Assembly (NCBI GenBank): GCA_025642065.1
Contig: JAODUP010000270.1
Coordinates: forward strand, 123,501-187,500
Reading direction: 5' to 3'
DNA length: 64,000 nt
Origin: Paralvinella palmiformis
Taxonomy: Eukaryota; Annelida; Polychaeta; Terebellida; Alvinellidae
Every line of letters begins with the position of its first letter. Within the stretch, counting starts at the first letter, position 1. Under the pieces are notes generated by a model, which saw only the letters and a list, made by a program, of their open reading frames with translations, was not told where the DNA came from and made no database searches. The position numbers were made by a program, and so were the translations under genes. This document shows, one piece after another, positions 21,906 to 33,100 of this stretch.

Positions 21906-22859
21906 CACACATCATCCGTTAAATTTACTGCTTCGTGAATAAATATCACTTAAGGAGACAACAGTGACAGCTCGATGTCACCCCGGTACACGGATCAATT
22001 AGGGTTTTATTTAAACCATTACATTATCCAAGACATTGAATGAGTTAACATTTAATAACAAGTGCAATAAATGTTGATCACCCTCACCGTATGTCGTCTA
22101 GTCTCAAACAAACCTCCACCGGCGGTCACACCGCCCCACAGCTCACTACAACTGTCTGACACTCAAACATACAGAGGTGTTTGACAAGAAATGAACATTG
22201 ACATTTCTATTCGAGTACGGATCTGATGTAAGATGGAAAATAATCTCGGATATTTATTGGCCGGTGAACTGTCGTGAAAATTAAAAATGGGAAGTTAATA
22301 GTGACAGTCGTCTATGTCTAGTTGAGTGGTGTGAGAATATAATGAGACTTCTCTGGATCAATGTTAGGTCAGGATGTGATAATATAGTTAATGAACAAAA
22401 TCCATAAGATTGCCACACAGGCGATAATGAGCATACATGTCAAGTCACGCACAAAAGGTGTGTATTTGTGCGTATGTGGGTGTGTGCCCGTATGTATCTG
22501 CCTATTCATTCATGTCCATACACAGGTGCATGCAGGTATGCGTATAGCCAGACAGTGAGTGAGTAGTCCACAAACTGGTCCGTGAATCGGTCAGTCAGAC
22601 AGACAGACATACAGACAGACAAAACTAACCAGACACGCGCATAATCGCGCATACATGGACGCGCGCACGGACACGTCTGTGATTTTTGGGGTCTCTAACC
22701 CATTACAACCTAGACGGGTCGCATTACAATCAATAGGCAAACTATAGTCACTATCGTAACACGGTAGTCTCTTGTATTGAGACACCATAATACATCCTTC
22801 AACCTGGAACAACAACAAGCTCCAGTTCAATGGACCAACCACCTATATATATGAGCTCT
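21906..22859. other. Unique sequence with short CAGA repeats
   Basis: Single-copy DNA. A GT-rich patch lies at 22458-22485 and a (CAGA)n array at about 22595-22621. An 83-codon minus-strand frame at 22591-22842 is unrecognised. Confidence 0.5.
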
Positions 22860-23270
22860 CTCATTCTCTCTCTCTCTCTCTCTCTCTCTGATGATAAAAA
22901 TCAATACAGCCAGACGGCTGACGTCATATTGACAAATCACACACACACACACACGCGCACTGTCTCTACCTCCGTTTAAGGCACACATACACACACAAAC
23001 GGATCACAGCCAGGCTGGCTCATAGACTTCAAGGACATGTCTAAATGAGGCTTGGTTTATGTGCCTGTATAAATTAGGGGTTTGCCATTTATGGTAACTG
23101 GCCGTTGGCACACGTTATGGTGTAACAACATCAGGTGCATTCACTGTGTATCCTGTATAGGATGCGCGGTTTCTCTATTTATCTATCTATCTATATAAAT
23201 ATCTATCTATCTATATAAATATATATCTAGCTATCTAAATATCTATTTGCATATGCACGCACCAACGTAC
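22860..23270. repeat. Microsatellite cluster (CT)n, (CA)n and (CTAT)n
   Basis: (CT)n at about 22863-22889, (AC)n at about 22940-22954, and an imperfect (CTAT)n with AAAT interruptions at about 23175-23245. A perfect TGACGTCA palindrome lies at 22919-22926 between the first two. Confidence 0.85.
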
Positions 23271-23712
23271 GCGCATGAAACATATATATTGATACTATTT
23301 CCGAAGAGAAATAATTCAAATAAAATTTCAATCACAAATTTCAATCTACAATACCTTAGTGTGAAATGACTATGAGAAACAGCATTTATGGTGTCAGACC
23401 AATATATCCATATGGACAGACAAGTCTACACCATTACTGTTCTATTGCTTTTAAGCCATAAAAGGCATATTCACGAATGAATGTTAGTTCGTGTAATGTA
23501 ACGTTCAGGGTGTGCAGACCGACTAATTGCGCCAGTTCAATAGTACCCAATAGGCCGCAGACGGTCGTGGTTTTAGAAAAGTGGACACGCAAAATACAAG
23601 CTGTTTGGCTTCTGTTACTCCTGATGTGGAGGTATCACTGTCATTACCGTGTTATTTTGTTACAAGGGGGCAAGGGCGGATCCCCAAACTCACCAGGAAA
23701 TAATAAACAACA

Positions 23713-23713
<1 letters not shown>
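23271..23713. other. Unique sequence, no gene seen
   Basis: AT-rich and then average sequence. A 161-codon open frame (23477-23962) begins here but crosses the following microsatellite and has no recognised domain. Confidence 0.45.
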
Positions 23714-23759
<46 letters not shown>

Positions 23760-23781
23760 CACGCGTGTGTGTGTGTGTGTT
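23714..23781. repeat. (CT)n(GT)n compound microsatellite
   Basis: A CT run of about 30 bp passes into a GT run of about 37 bp, with a short GCACGC interruption. Confidence 0.95.
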
Positions 23782-24640
23782 GACAGAATGTCACCAATTT
23801 AGGCAACAAATTGATTGGGGACGGATGGGAGTGTACTCTATAGATATAATGGACTACGTTATATACGTCAAATCGGCAGCAGTAAAATTAAACTTTATAG
23901 CAACAATAACAGCAACAAATAAATCTTATTTGGGTTACATTAACGTTTTATTTGCTTGCTGAATTACCGGCTCGTTTACCATTTTCAAATCTTCATCATA
24001 AAGCATCTAAAAATAGTTCGGGTGAGTGAGCCCTGATTCGTAACGACAACAATGTCTATGGCCGATATTTGCATTCCTAAACTCCTATAGGGATATAAAG
24101 CTCATGGGTCGCCTTCGACGCAAATTCCTCCTCATTCATCATCAATAGCTTTTGCTAGGTGTTCATTTATAGCGGGCTAAAAACCCTAAATGGTGGCATT
24201 TAGTCTTACTAAACTTATCGTTGAGCCCCTTTGTGGGGGAATATTGTCCCATGACACGGATACCGTGTGACGGTGTATTTGTCCAAAATATGATGTTATG
24301 GAAGTGGGTGTGTATGGTTTGGCGACATATCGGTACAAAAAGGTCATTTAGCGTCACCTACTTTTAGACACCTTTTACAACATCCAGGTGGGCCAATTCT
24401 AAATCGAGAACCCAAAGGGAAGAGAGAAAAAAATCCATAAGTCAGTCAATAATACGAACAATATTAAAATGCGTTTACAAAATGGTCTAGATTTTCCTTC
24501 CGGGCTGTTACAAGCATCAAACACGTGTATTCAGCACATGAAGGGAAATACACTTAGTCATCAGATTTGAACCGGTTACTATCACCTACAGATAAAAACT
24601 GCAAAATGGAACTGTCATCCGGGCTCTGATCAATAGACAG
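23782..24640. other. Unique sequence, no gene seen
   Basis: Single-copy, moderately AT-rich. No repeat or coding signal was recognised. Confidence 0.5.
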
Positions 24641-26250
24641 AATGGCCGCAATCTTTGTGCTGTTGTTGATGGTGCGATAAATCACGGCGACAGATTTCGG
24701 AATGATCCAGAATGATCCGGAATGCTGCGGATTAAGCGAACCTCCCAGAGCAATCGTGTCTCTGGAATACCGAGCTCATTGTTCTAAAGCCACGGTGGGC
24801 GCGCCGCGGTTAGCCCTGAAGGCGATTATGGCCGACAAATAGAGGAGAATGGCGGGGGTAGCCGGTCATTATTACCTACCCGATCTTAATCACCGGCACA
24901 GATAGACCGCAGATCAATTAACAGCGTCGTAATTAATGACCACAGTGTGCCGAGCGAGTTATTAATTATGCAAAAACTAGAAAATGGCCAACTTAGCTCG
25001 CCGCCAAAACGAACGTCTGGCTCCAAACAATAACCGAATTACAGAATTACAACATCGGAAAGTAAATGTGAACAAAAACGGCGGCGACTGGCGACTGGCG
25101 TGGGGTGGTGCGTTTTAAGGGGAAAAACTGTCCACAGTTTGGTGACTGGCAACATCTGTTCGTAACAATGGAGCTCGCCGTCGAACTGCCACTCACTTTC
25201 GTGCCGCCGCGCTGCCTGGGAATGTGCCGCACGGTGAATGAGAGAGAACATGTGGTAATTTACTGCAAGTTTACTGTTGCTAAATTCCTGCAGGTAAAAC
25301 CGATAACCCCAACACGATCTGATTTCGCACGGCGCAAAAGTCAGAGCAGGTGGCATTTATACCTAAAGGCTACGGCCATCGTTACTGGTCAAAAAAAATT
25401 CGAGCTCTCGACAAGGAAAAGCAAACTTTTAAAATTCTCTAAATAATAAAAAAAACAACAACAAGGCAATATCCGACTTCTGATCGGATATCTAAAAATC
25501 GATGCAAGCCATCAATCAAGAAGGAGTGAAACTGAAAAGGCTTCGGTATGGCGTATATGGCACAAAACAAGCGGCTAAAATCAAGATAGCCCCAGTGAAT
25601 AGCTGCATAAATGAAATAATTGCTGTTAATCTGCAAGCCCCAAGGTGTCATTGTTGTGGCACAGAGTGTCGGCGAGAGCTAGAGAGTGAGAGCAGTGGGC
25701 CGTTGTTGTTTTTTTTCCGCCAAGAGAATGTTTTTTGTTCAGTTTTTTTTTCTTCATGAACGCTTCTCTCTCTTTCTCCAGTCGGAACGCGGCAAGATAT
25801 CTAGAGTTTAAGTGCTTACACAAGGTCTGGTGCGCGCCGTGCCGGTGGCGTGTGCCGGGCGCATGCCGTCGGCCTATCAGCGCCAGAGCACGCCAGCGGG
25901 TCGGCAAAAACTCGACTCGACCTTTTTTTCGGCCGAGTTTTGCGATCTCTTAGCCTTGACAAGTGGCCTGTCGCGTGCCCGTGGAAAAACTGAGCTCGTC
26001 GAGAAGAAAACACGGCCACCGAGAGACCGGCCAGCTTCAACGTCATCAGCGATATGATCGGTCGTAATCTGGTCGGCTCTGGTGGATGTTATCCGGATGA
26101 AGAAAGTGTCGGACGTCACAATGGCGGTGATAATCGTCTTGTGATACGACGTTAACGTCCGACATTGGATGGTCGATGATCCGTCGCGGCACGTGTCAAC
26201 TGTTGGTATGGGAGGAAAACATCACCAAATTGCTCTCATTTTCGACAGTA
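24641..26250. other. Large repeat-free GC-rich block, candidate regulatory DNA
   Basis: About 1.6 kb with almost no microsatellites. It includes a 10-bp tandem (GAATGATCC words at 24700-24724), homeodomain/POU-like words near 24959-24979 (TTATTAATTATGCAAAAAC), and a pyrimidine tract ending in CTCCAG at about 25763-25780 that resembles a splice acceptor. Frames of 113 codons (25105-25446) and about 70-80 codons on both strands (25735-26119) are unrecognised, and none continues convincingly from the acceptor-like site. Confidence 0.4.
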
Positions 26251-26257
26251 ATACTGC

Positions 26258-26438
26258 GCTCCCGTGATCCAGTCGGTAGCGTGCTGCGTTTCAGAATTCC
26301 ATTTTGTAGGGTCGAACACCGTGTTTGTTTCCGTCTATAATAAGCCTCGGATTAATAATATCATTTGTTTACGGAGTAGATCATCATGGCCCATATGTCC
26401 CAAGTGAGATCAGCGCCGAGGCTAACAAATCAATCATA
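26258..26438 (+). mobile_element. SINE family 2, plus-strand copy
   Basis: A head with GTGATCCAGTCGGTAGCGTG (A box) and GGGTCGAACACC (B box, 26309-26320) is followed by a body ending in GGCCCATATGTCCCAAGTGAG and GCGCCGAGGCTAAC. These match the ATATGTCCGAGGTGTGAC and GCGAGGCTAA blocks of the other family 2 copies. The tail is only a short ATCA-rich stretch. Confidence 0.65.
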
Positions 26439-26619
26439 TGTTCACCATCCGATCACTCAATTGAAATGTGTGTACGGTAGTCATAACTATACTGTAGTGG
26501 TGGTGGTGGTGATGATGATAGTAATAATGAAGGTGATTTCATGTATATCATAACCATGCTTTAAGCACTTTCATTAAAGGGAACAGTCAACAATTGTTTA
26601 ACTTTACACGATAAACTTT
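26439..26619. other. Unique spacer with a (GGT)n(GAT)n run
   Basis: A GGT then GAT trinucleotide run lies at about 26497-26520. The remainder is AT-rich spacer between two SINEs. Confidence 0.6.
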
Positions 26620-26628
26620 TACAATATC

Positions 26629-26813
26629 TGTGGTCTAACGGTAGGGTGTTGGATTACGGATCACTACCACCCGTGTTCGAATCTCGGCGTTGGCATGTCT
26701 GGAGGGTGTTTCATCGTTGACTTTGCTTCATTACCTTTAGAGGTAGCTCGGCCCATTTAGCCTACCTTGTGCATAAAAGCAGCCGTAAAACACCAATCAT
26801 CATCGTCATCATC
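26629..26813 (+). mobile_element. SINE family 1, near full-length copy
   Basis: The head starts at the CTGTGGTCTAACGGTAGGG segment, and a B box GTTCGAATCTC follows. The body has GGAGGGTGTTTCATC, CATTACCTTTAGAGG, GCTCGGCCCATTTAGCC and GCCGTAAAACACC, and the tail is ATC-type. Flanking TACAATATC (26620-26628) and TACAATGTC (26814-26822) form a target-site duplication with eight of nine bases matching. The first few bases of the family consensus are missing. Confidence 0.9.
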
Positions 26814-26885
26814 TACAATGTCACACTTGATGCAAATACGCTGTGCAGTAAAATTGGCATAACAGGGCGACATTTTACAGAAGGA

Positions 26886-27000
26886 GGTCCGTGGCTCAGA
26901 TAGTAAGATTTATACGTATTTGTGTAGAGTCTTACGACTGGAGTCTCACTGCTATAGGTAGAGGTTCACTCCGCCGTAAATGACAATCTGGCAGAAGCTG
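26886..27000 (+). mobile_element. Possible further tRNA-like SINE remnant
   Basis: A good A box (GTCCGTGGCTCAGATAG) is followed about 75 bp later by a weak B-box-like GAGGTTCACTCCG. The spacing is longer than usual and I found no second copy. It lies directly after two certain SINEs. It could equally be chance. Confidence 0.3.
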
Positions 27001-29215
27001 TTGTTGATGAATGAAGACACGAGAAGACACGTGTCAAAGACTACTTGTGTCGTATTACCCGAGGGAAGCTTAGGAATGCGAACATCGGCCATGGATATGA
27101 TGTTATGGTTTATTCATGTGGGGGGGGGGAGTGTAAAACTAATATTTGATTAGGGACTAAGTACTAAGTCATTTGTAAGCATTTAAAATGAACCAATAAA
27201 TGAGATTTAAATAAGAATATGTATAATTCGCCAAAACGGGAAAGGTATGATTAACAGAATTAACGTTAGCACATCCATATATAACCAACACTTGGTTTGG
27301 GTCAAATAATTTTAAACAATTAATCAATTAACGGAGACCAAATGAAACAGGAATAAAAATATTCAAATATAATAATAATAATAATAGGACGTAACATTTG
27401 CATATAGCACTCTATCCAGTTAGACAACTGCTCTTAAGACGCTTAACATGAACATATAATTCTGTATACTATTTAAAAAACAGAACAATAATGGCAGGGC
27501 ATACAATTGAGAAGAAAGAAAATAAAATCACTTCAGTAAAATTGAAGAAAAAATATGATAGTAATATTATTGTAAATACTAGATATAACAAAACAGATCT
27601 TGAATCAAGACCTTTATCAAACTCAGTCAAAGATAGCATTTACTGTCTAATAGACTGAATTAGACCACGAAATCGTCAGAAAGTAAATAATGTAATCAGA
27701 GAAACTGATTTATATATCAATGTATAAACTTTACTATCGACCAGCTGGAGGTGATACCATGTGGCAGTAAATGTCCACAGTTCTATGTTGCTGCAATAAT
27801 AAGTGACTTTCGTCAGTAAACAAATAATTACAGGTTAGTTTCTATCAAACTACCGTATTAGGTAGTGAAGTTTTCGACTGTATATCCGCAATATCCGTTC
27901 TACCGAGCCGTGTACTAGATAACTACTTCGCATGGATAGTAAGTAATACGGAAAAAGAGATTCATAACTAGAGCGACATCTAGTGACAGTCGTACAACCT
28001 ACGGGCCTGCGTCGATAACTACTCAAGGAATCACAACCAGTCAGTATATGCCACTCGGCAGTGTTAAAACTGTTGCCTAGATCTATTTTTAGATGGCAAT
28101 CAAAAAACTTGTGGACGACTGATTTTAGGATATTAAAAAGGTCATGTTTTAAAGCAATTTCGTTAAAGTTTTCTATCTGTCATATAAATTTGAAGGGCAT
28201 CGAAAATATTATTCCTCTGCGTTAAGACGCCAACACGTTTAGGGTCACAATGTTCCGTATGGTTAATAGATTTCTTTTACTCTAACAAAATCTTGATCAA
28301 TAACTTTTCGCACAAAACATAATGTAAATTAAGATCCCTTCACATCTTCAGTCCCACGCAAAATGTTTACCTATTAAGCATAACACACATAATAAGTGTT
28401 AAAACAAAACCAAAAAATGCCTACATTAATTAATATATTACAATACATCAATTGACTAAAAAATGCAAATAATTAATTAAATTATTAATATCTATCTGGC
28501 TTGTTAATAAATACTGTCTCAGAACGTTACAATTCACCGTGCGTGTACATGAATACTGCCTGACGGTAGAAGTTATTCCGATGTTGAACAAGCGGCTCTT
28601 TAAAGGCGAAATAAATATATAATCAACATGAAATATACGACATCACGATGAAGTCATTGATTAAAAGAATTCAGTCATATTATTAACCTATGTTCGATAA
28701 CAGCTATTTGTGTACATCCAGGCGGTCCCGTGGTTCAGGGCGATACAATATGTATAGCTAGCACAATATATGAACAATATATATACATAGTAAGTTTCTA
28801 TTTCGTATCTTCTAAGTAGATTTATTAGGGAAAAGGGTTAACTATGGAATACAGGTAAACCTATTTTCAAACTCAGTGATGCAGCAATACGACGGAGTAT
28901 GTAATACACAAAACAGGTAACATAATAAGAAGTTTAGGGAAGTGGAAGATATGATTTATATAGAAGTAGCAGCTAAGCCGACAGTGGCAAGTCATATTTA
29001 ATACCAATAACAGAAACACGTAAATCATATATATAATATTATGTAAATAAGATATCTAAGGCTAGCCACACTATATAATATGTAACATCTATATATCTAT
29101 AAGTCTAACTATAGCGCATATGAATGGTTACGATGCAGTATATCATACAACCGAACATCACTAGCTGGCTCACCACACTCTCCCAATTTTACTAGTGTCT
29201 ATCTGACTACCCCGT
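27001..29215. other. AT-rich unique stretch, no gene seen
   Basis: More than 2 kb of AT-rich, mostly single-copy DNA with no open frame of note. A G-run lies near 27120, an (AAT)n near 27370-27386, and a word GCGACATCTAGTGAC at 27972-27986 that resembles half of an invertebrate CTCF site. Confidence 0.6.
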
Positions 29216-29765
29216 CTACTTCTCTCTCTCTGTCTGTCTGTCTGACTGACTGACTGACTGATTGCCTGTCTATATATGTGTGACCCTTCTTTATATATTT
29301 ATCATATGCTCTTATATAGTGCCCTTTCACGAACAACGTCTATAGATATTCTATATAATATACTTGTACTCGCTAATTGATACTATCTCCAATCATGTTC
29401 ACTCCTTATACGAGTTGTAAGCATAAAATATTTTCCACATAGATTTGCTATTTTTAACTAATGATAAACACCTAACTGATGGGACAGAGATATGTGATGG
29501 GAAATGGAAGTTTGCTAAACATCAGATGGTAGCAATAGACAGTAACCAAAAGTTACAGACAACTGCCTACCAACACTACTGTCTCGGCTACAATGGATTC
29601 ATCATCTATACTTGGTCATCAGGCCAACTGACTAACAGATTTGTTCTTTGGTCTGTATATTTGTTTCCCACTTTCCTGGTTTCACGGTTCCCTAACTGTT
29701 TATGTTTCACCAACTATCTAAAAGCCTCTCTCTCTCTCTCTCTCGTTGTGTGTGTGTGTGCGTGT
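29216..29765. repeat. (CTGT)n(CTGA)n and (CT)n(GT)n microsatellites
   Basis: A CT/CTGT/CTGA compound lies at about 29220-29262 and a (CT)n(GT)n compound at about 29727-29765, separated by unique AT-rich DNA. A 109-codon frame at 29445-29774 runs into the second repeat and is unrecognised. Confidence 0.8.
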
Positions 29766-29995
29766 CAGGCCTGAGAATTTTCTCATTCTCGTGATTCGTG
29801 TAAATCCGTTGAGAAAAATCAAGTCAAAACTCTAGGGGAAACAATGGTGGAGCGAACCCTATAATGGGCCGCCCCTCCCCCTCCAAATCACTTTCCGATT
29901 GTTTTCAGAGTTTTTTGGCATTCTACATTCTCAGGCCTGGTGTTTATCTGTATGTATCTATGTATGTATGTATATATGTACAACTTTCTCGTGGA

Positions 29996-30000
29996 TATAT

Positions 30001-30048
<48 letters not shown>
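29996..30048. repeat. (CA)n(TA)n microsatellite
   Basis: A short CA run continues into about 40 bp of (AT)n. Confidence 0.95.
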
Positions 30049-30049
<1 letters not shown>

Positions 30050-30560
30050 ACGTCACTGGGAGCGTCCAAAGACCCCACCCACCACCAATCTGTCTGTTTG
30101 GTCAATCTTATTCGTTCGTGTTCAAGGCGACATTGGTGACAGAACGTCAGAAGTAGATCTGGCAAATTGAGACCTTAGACAGTCAGAAAATAATACATAA
30201 GGCACATACAAGGCGCCGAGAACCAGTTTAAGGTTGTGATGTCTCCGACGAAATGTCCACACAGAACGGGACAGCCAGCACGGAGTGAAAACTATAGAGA
30301 CACCGTGGGACAACTAACATACAGAGAGCACAAGCAGCTAGCACCGGGCCAACAATGTCAAGAATCAGAGACGTCGACGGGAGACAAACGTTAAACAGTA
30401 TATCCTGATACTTCTTCGTCCATCCGACACCGAAACACTAGGCCACAGTCGAAGCCGCGAGGTGTTCCTCGGCCAAACTGTGCCAGCCTGAGGTACGCCA
30501 GAGAGAAAGGGGGCAGAGAGAGGGAGGCCGGGAGGGAGAGAGAGAGGGAGAGACTCTGTA
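30049..30560. other. Unique sequence with a (GA)n/(GGGA)n patch
   Basis: Single-copy DNA. A purine-rich patch with GAGAGAGGGAG words lies at 30501-30555. No gene was recognised. Confidence 0.5.
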
Positions 30561-31157
30561 TAAACAAAAGGTCATGGATCACAATCTGGACGAGCGAGAT
30601 ATTTAGACTTCTCTATTTCCTGATCAATCACTCCGCTATTATGTGTCGTGTCAACAGCGGCCGTCGGTTTTGTCTCCCGTGATGCACTGCGGCTGGCCTC
30701 CGTGCTCGTCCCGGTGGATCCGGTTATCTTCGGCAAATTGATCCCTGGGACTGTTTGACCGTTGGCCCGATCGGAGCGGCCCGGCCTCGGGACAGAGAAG
30801 GCACCGAGCCCGGGGACGACGGGGGATGGCCGCTGAACCGGAGACGGGTCGGCTCTCCGCCCTAATACGATCACTGTTTGTCTGGTCAGGCAAGGTGAGA
30901 CGGGGGCCATACAGTGGATGATGCCCCCTGAAACATTACCACGTTTTAATTTGCCGACCCGTGTTCATACAATACCCAGGTGATATATCAGATTTTGGCA
31001 TTGTTGGCTCGATCTCCATAACACGGGACGTCGTCGTGTCTTCGGTAGCATCAGCGAACTGGCACGTCACCGGCGGAAACAAAAATCGACTCGGTGTCTG
31101 TAAACAAATCACCTCTGAAAAACGGTGCTCCCAATTTCGCGATCGCCAATCTAGCGT
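30561..31157. other. GC-rich unique block, candidate regulatory DNA
   Basis: Strongly GC- and CpG-rich, especially 30650-30910. The frames of 112 and 80 codons on the minus strand are unrecognised and overlap in different phases. Confidence 0.4.
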
Positions 31158-31347
31158 ATAGTCACTTTTGTATAAGGCCATTTAGATGGAACGCGTCAGT
31201 ATCCCTCCCGATTAAAACCTCCAGGTCATCGGATCGAATCCCACTGTTATTTGTATCTGCGGTGTTTCGTTCAACAATAAAAGAAATAGCCCTTCGGCCA
31301 GATGTCTCAGTTGTGACAAGTGCCCACGCTAGACAAAAGGATCATTC

Positions 31348-31349
<2 letters not shown>
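31158..31349 (+). mobile_element. SINE family 4 (tRNA-derived) copy
   Basis: A B box GGATCGAATCCC at 31230-31241 is followed by CACTGTTATTTGTATCTGCG, GTGTTTCGTTCAACA and GCCCTTCGGCC, in the same order as the minus-strand element at 21735-21872. The A box region is degraded. The element runs into a long (TA)n array that may have grown from its tail. Confidence 0.45.

Positions 31350-31397
<48 letters not shown>
31350..31397. repeat. (TA)n microsatellite
   Basis: About 46 bp of uninterrupted TA immediately after the family 4 SINE. Confidence 0.95.
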
Positions 31398-31400
<3 letters not shown>

Positions 31401-31744
31401 GTATATAAAAATCATGATCTATCTCCCATTAAAGTTCAAATCAAACTATAACATCACCGATCTATTCGGGGAAGGAAGGATTTTAACTTTAAGTAAGAAG
31501 AGTTTGGAGAAACTGGGAACAGACCAGAGTCAACTGTTGATTAGCTAAAGGATTTCGCCAGACAAGGGAAATGGAAGATAATGAGACGAAACGGCACGAG
31601 GAGACCAGACAATTAGCAATCAAAGGATGAACTATAAAGAACATGAAAAGGATGGCTGAGGGAAAAAGGAAGGTTAACACAAAGAACTAAGAAATTAGGT
31701 GGCAAATGGGGATCTAAAACAGTGCAATTGGATTACATCGCAGG
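31398..31744. other. Purine-rich unique sequence
   Basis: Single-copy sequence with a purine-rich plus strand at 31470-31700. No gene was seen. Confidence 0.5.
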
Positions 31745-31852
31745 TAAATAGACGGACATATGGATGGATAGATGGATGGATGGACAGGCGAACGGAAGGA
31801 TGGACCGATGGGTGGATGGATGGATGGATGGATGGATGGAAGCTGTCACATA
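31745..31852. repeat. (GGAT)n tetranucleotide array
   Basis: GGATGGATAGATGGATGG units run with interruptions at 31783-31812, then perfect GGAT repeats to about 31840. The WMDGWMDG peptide translation is an artefact of the repeat. Confidence 0.9.
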
Positions 31853-33100
31853 CAGATTCACATACTGACATATACAGGCATATATTGATGTATATAGACG
31901 GTTAGGAAATCAGGTAAGAAAACAGACGGACGGACACATTCAGGTACAAATTAAAATTGTATTTTCTAACAAGCATTCTAATCCCGTACTCATCAGCAGT
32001 TGACCACGGATCACATCACGTATCAGATAATACACCTGCCCATGTTGCAATCGGTTATCTTAGAGGTCAGCTATGAAGTCCATCTGCCTGGTAGCCATCT
32101 CATTAAACGGCGACACCGTCTGGCAGATAATGCGCCAGTGTATCAACGTCGAGACAACGTCGTGTCACGACAAGTCATGTCATTAAGACTTAGCAAACAG
32201 ACTAACAACTAACCTTGGAAACGATGGTCACTGATGGACAGGGGTCAGCACCGGCAACATTTTTACCCAGTCAACCCAGCACTACGGGTGACAGAAGCTG
32301 GTATCTATGGTAACCATATAAATAATGGAGCGGCGCAGGCTGCCCTTATTCAACCAACGTTTGACATATAATACGGGTTAAGAACGGGAGTTAAACGGTG
32401 AACATTAGGCGGATGATAGGCTGTATTACCTTTTATTTCCTGGAAATCGTTGACGAATGTGAATCATCGGATTATAAGGTTGACGATGAATGAATTCTGG
32501 GCACAGGCTACCTCGATGTGATCCATACCCGACACTAGACGATGAATATAATTCGACACATATGATGGAGCTTAACATTACCTCCAGCGTTCAATTGATT
32601 GGGTGCCCGTTTTATTTAATCTCGGAGCTGGTCCGATGGGGACGATGGGGCTACTCTCTACGGACGCGAGATCATAAAGTCTTTTTACTGATGAATGAAA
32701 CACCGCACAGCCACAGGGAAACCGACAGGTCTCAATTCCACGACCTGCAGGCCCACAGCGTAATGTGCTACCAGCTGGATGTACCATTGACAGACATTTT
32801 CCGAAGTTAATGAGCGAGTAAGTGAGTGAAAAAGTATGTCTGTCGGTTTGGCTGACTTGTTGGCTGGCTGACTAACTCTCTCACTGACTGACTGACTGAA
32901 GACCGAAGATAAAGCTGAAAATCAATTGAACAAGATAGAATAATGATACTCCAATCAGAAGTTACCGGCATTAAAGGCCGTCTTTGATGTTGGCTTGTAA
33001 ACAACGTGACATTTATCTCAGTCAGCCTGAGCCAGGGATCATAGATCGAGAGAATCATACAGGATCATACAAACTGACTTAGACTTCAAACTATAGGATA
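31853..33100. other. Unique sequence, no gene seen
   Basis: Single-copy sequence of average composition with a short (ACTG)n at about 32884-32899. A 106-codon frame at 32490-32810 has no recognised domain. Confidence 0.5.

Noticed and set aside
23477..23962. 161-codon open frame on the plus strand
   Set aside because: About 25 codons are translated (CT)n(GT)n microsatellite, and the flanks show no known domain.
25763..25953. Possible splice acceptor followed by an open frame
   Set aside because: Only one of three frames stays open, it encodes an Arg/Cys-rich peptide with no known domain, and no donor partner was found.
28722..28750. A-box-like GTCCCGTGGTTCAGGG
   Set aside because: No B box follows within 100 bp.
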